In this document: one piece after another, positions 61,111 to 64,000 of the stretch
Position numbering within the stretch: the first letter of the stretch is position 1
Layout of the letters: each line of letters begins with the position of its first letter
From: Rhynochetos jubatus
Taxonomy: Eukaryota; Chordata; Aves; Eurypygiformes; Rhynochetidae
Direction of reading: 5' to 3'
Length of the DNA: 64,000 bases
NCBI GenBank assembly: GCA_027574665.1
Contig: CM050690.1
Coordinates: 69,855,433 to 69,919,432, forward strand
Program-made: the position numbers and the translations under genes
Notes under the pieces: model-generated
Databases searched by the model: none
What the model was told of the DNA's origin: nothing
Seen by the model: only the letters and a program-made list of their open reading frames with translations

Positions 61111-61668
61111 AATCATAGAATCACAGAATGGTTTGGGTTGGAAGGGACGTTAAAGATCATCTAGTTCCAAGCCCCCTGCAATGGGCAGGGACACCCTCCA
61201 CTACCAACGTCCAAGTTGCTCAAAGCCTCATCCAGCCTGGCCTTGAACACTTCCAGGGATGGAGCACCCCCAGCTTCTCTGTGCAACCTGTTCCAGTGCC
61301 TCACCACCCTCTCCATGAAGAATTACTTCCTTATACCTAATCTAAATCTCCCTGCATGAATTTAAACCTGTTACCCCTTGTCCTGTTACTACATGTCCTT
61401 GTAAAAAGTCCCCCCCCTCAGCTTTCTTGTAGCCCCTTCAGGTGCTGGGAGGTGCTATAAGGTCTTCCTGGAACCTTCTCTTCTCCAGGCTGAACAAGCC
61501 CAACTCTCAGCCCGTCCCCATAGCAGAGGTGCTCCAGCCCTTGGAGCATCTTTGTGGCCTCCTCTGGACTCACTCCAACTGGTCCATGTCCTTTGGATGT
61601 TCAGGGCCCCAGATCTGGATGCAGAACTGCAGGTGGGGTCACACAAGAACAGAGTAGAGGAGAAACCC
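61111..61668 (-). repeat. CR1 LINE copy (minus strand)
   Basis: The plus strand starts AATCATAGAATCACAGAATG, then GGTTGGAAGGGACG. It runs through the complement of the ORF2 end (CTTCTCTTCTCCAGGCTGAA, CTCCTCTGGACTCACTCC) to about 61668. It is moderately diverged, with a C run at 61411. Confidence 0.92.
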
Positions 61669-63718
61669 CTCTGGCCACACTGACATTATGTGAAGCAGAC
61701 ATTATGTGAAGTGTGATGCAATGTGTAAAAGGCTGGCTTATTATTTAAACAAAATTGCATCTTGGATTGTTTGGGTCATTTGGCACAGTGTTTTAATTGC
61801 TGAGACCTAGAGTGGTGTTTCCTATCTGCCATGCCGAATAAAAGAATCTATGTCAAAGCCAGTGTCATGTTGAGCAGCGCAGGTAGGTAAGGCTGATGAA
61901 GTCTAGCTTGTGGAAGAGGAGGCATTAGAAGCACATCCTGGAGTAGCCAACACAGAGGTCCAAGCAATGGGACACTGTGTGGGGTGCCAGAAGTTGGGGT
62001 CTCTGTGTCTGATAGAGCCAGTTAATGACCATTAACTAAGAAGGAGACAGACTTTGAAAGGGTCAGCCCAAAGAATACATCATGAGAGCTGTTTGTGAGC
62101 ATACATGCAAGTATTGTCCATGCTTCAGGGGATTATGGGCATTCCTGCACTAGCTATTCCAGGCCGAGTGTGGTATCAACAAGCCTCTGCTAGGGATACA
62201 ACTTACACTGGAGAGAAATTCTGTTGGCTTCATTGCCCACACTGCTTTCCTGAGAAATGTAAGTGCTGCCAGCCAGTGGCCAGTGGCTGTTCTGCTGATG
62301 TGTGCACTGGGCTGTAGGCCACACACAAGGTTGGACTTGTGCCACTTAGCGGTATGTTTTTTTCTCTGCTGACATAGGAATAGCGGCTTGCAGATCGAGC
62401 GTTTTTCTACAAGGGTAGGTTTTGTCATTTAGCTATAAAGCTTTCCAAGAGAAGAAACGCAAGCTAGGAGAATATCACCCTCATACTAGACTGTTTTACG
62501 CAGGGTAGTGTTTCAGTGTGTGCTCAGTATTTAAATACACATCTTGATCGATGCCGTTCCATGACATATTCCGGGGGAAAATGTGCTGCAGGCAAGGCTA
62601 GGTGGCGCAGTAGGTTAACTCATTAAAGGTTTTCAAACGTTTTAAACTCTGCAAATTCCTGTAAATTTCCACAGCCTCATATGTTTATTGACACATCGAT
62701 GCATTGATTAATGTGGGAGAACCTCATTGCTTTTTGTGGCTTTTCTGATTCATGATTTTTTCATACTCATCCAAGTAAAAGTCCACATAGAAAAGCTTCC
62801 AAGGTACTTTCTGGACAAAACAACATAAATACTTTTCCCATTTTTTTGTACATCGCCTTCCAGGCAGGAGTGTAGCTGAGGGTAAACAGACTGGCTGCTT
62901 CTAATTTGGGAAAATTAGAGTTTATTTCATTCTTACTGCCCTCTTGAATACCGCAGGGGTGTGTTTATAGATGTTTTGTATACCGATGAACCACTGTCTC
63001 CAAATACTTTACCAAACATTAAAGAAATCCTCAATGTCAGCTTTTTCCTCCACAGAAAAAGAATAATTTGTGAAAATACATTATTAGTGTGCCCTCAATA
63101 CTTCTTCCATCTACCAATAAAAAAAAAAAAAAAAGTGCAGCTGAGTCTAATAACGAAAAATTTGAAAAATTGCTGGTTTGCTTGGAAAAACTCAGAAGTA
63201 CCTGGACTGCTTTGTGAAGCTACTTAGTAAGCATTGAATAGAATAAATTATTGTTGCCAAATTAGGTTGTAACAGTCTGCTGCAGTTTCTCAGACAGAGA
63301 ATATTGTTTACAGAAGGAGGTCAAGATAAGTGTCTGTCTCATGTATTGTTATTTGCAGAAGATAACTAAGTGATGATTAATGAGTTATTTATATTCTTTA
63401 GAAGAGGTCAGGAGAGGAGTTATCAGTATTTGAGCAGCAGTATGTGGCATTTTAAATAACCCCAATTATCAAAAAGGTTGAGGGTAACAGTCAGATGGTT
63501 AATGTACCCAGCATTTAGCATCTGCTACTGTGAGGTGTCAAGTGCCTTTGCAAGGCACTGAGTGCACTCAAATTACATTAAAATAATGAGGGAACTCACT
63601 TCCTTCCAGGAGATTCTCAGCCACTGGCAGGATATAGCTATTAGCATCCAGGCAGTAATGGATAGTAGGAAAAATCCATTTCCTTCTTTCAATTATTTAA
63701 TTTTTTTATTTTTTGTAG
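61669..63718. other. Intergenic DNA, nothing recognised
   Basis: A 14-base direct repeat (GACATTATGTGAAG) occurs at 61682-61695 and 61698-61711, beside the CR1 end. No gene or further transposable element is recognised. Confidence 0.6.
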
Positions 63719-63826
63719 ATTTCTACTCCTGAAATGGCTTGCAGAAGTTACCAATGCTCTGTAAACACCATGCTGAGAGCTGAGTGCCTGCAAGCAAAGT
63801 ATCTCCTGTCTGCTCTGAGATACAGG
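63719..63826 (+). other. Exon-like block of unknown gene (108 bp)
   Basis: A T-rich tract ending TTTTTTGTAG (63709-63718) is followed by 108 bases and a consensus donor CAGG|GTAAGC at 63827. One frame is open for all 36 codons; the other two have stops. The predicted peptide is not recognised. It could be an exon of a non-coding RNA, a distal 5' exon of LIFR (expected further right in this direction), or chance. Confidence 0.3.
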
Positions 63827-64000
63827 GTAAGCACAAAAGCTTCGAGATAACACAGGGAAATTGAAGCGTGCGAGAGGCCAAGAAAACCTTTATGTGGTAG
63901 ATTTAAGCCCTTCACTATAATCTATTTCGATAGCACAGGGCCGCTTCAGGCATCTCAGTGTGATGTGGCCTCCTCCTTTGTGTGCAGGCACATCTGTGTT

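Noticed and set aside
62590-62640. tRNA-like A box (GGTGGCGCAGTAGGTTAA)
   Set aside because: The expected GGTTCGA-type B box is absent at the right distance, and no SINE tail follows.

Overview
This is a 64 kb piece of vertebrate nuclear DNA, almost certainly from a bird. It has no operons and the genes are split by GT-AG introns. The interspersed repeats are CR1 LINEs with the avian 3' end (an ATTCTATGATTC-like tail) plus two LTRs of avian endogenous-retrovirus type. No Alu, L1 or B1-like sequence was noticed. From established knowledge, RICTOR, OSMR and LIFR form a linked cluster (human 5p13) that maps to the Z chromosome in birds, so Z linkage is likely here (inference).

Layout. (1) 1-16.9 kb, plus strand: the last eight exons of RICTOR, starting with the large exon at 115-1141 and ending at a TGA at 11933-11935, followed by a roughly 4.9 kb 3' UTR with a good poly(A) signal at 16817. 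The exons join with matching phases to about 670 codons, the C-terminal two-fifths of this mTORC2 scaffold. (2) 16.9-19.56 kb: the meeting point of two convergent genes, probably mostly OSMR 3' UTR. (3) 19.56-52.7 kb, minus strand: the whole OSMR gene. Seventeen coding exons (44176 down to 19563) join in phase to 934 codons plus stop. A non-coding first exon lies in a CpG island at about 52.0-52.75 kb with a donor at 52330/52329. The protein has a signal peptide, half cytokine-receptor module, Ig-like domain, full cytokine-receptor module with WSEWS, three FNIII domains, a transmembrane helix, Box 1 and a tail with a YxxQ motif. (4) 52.8-64 kb: repeat-rich DNA upstream of OSMR, where no confident gene is seen. 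One 108-bp exon-like block lies at 63719-63826.

How the genes relate: RICTOR (mTORC2 signalling) and OSMR (oncostatin M / gp130-type cytokine receptor) are independent genes arranged tail to tail, as in mammals. The observations most worth checking are a CR1 copy whose 3' end lies about 20 nt from an OSMR 3' splice site, an apparently shortened OSMR cytoplasmic tail with an open frame continuing after the stop, an out-of-frame ATG overlapping the OSMR start, two solo LTRs (one with a perfect 5-bp target duplication), and the exon-like block at the right edge. I did not find a new kind of system; the window is mostly well-understood avian genome.
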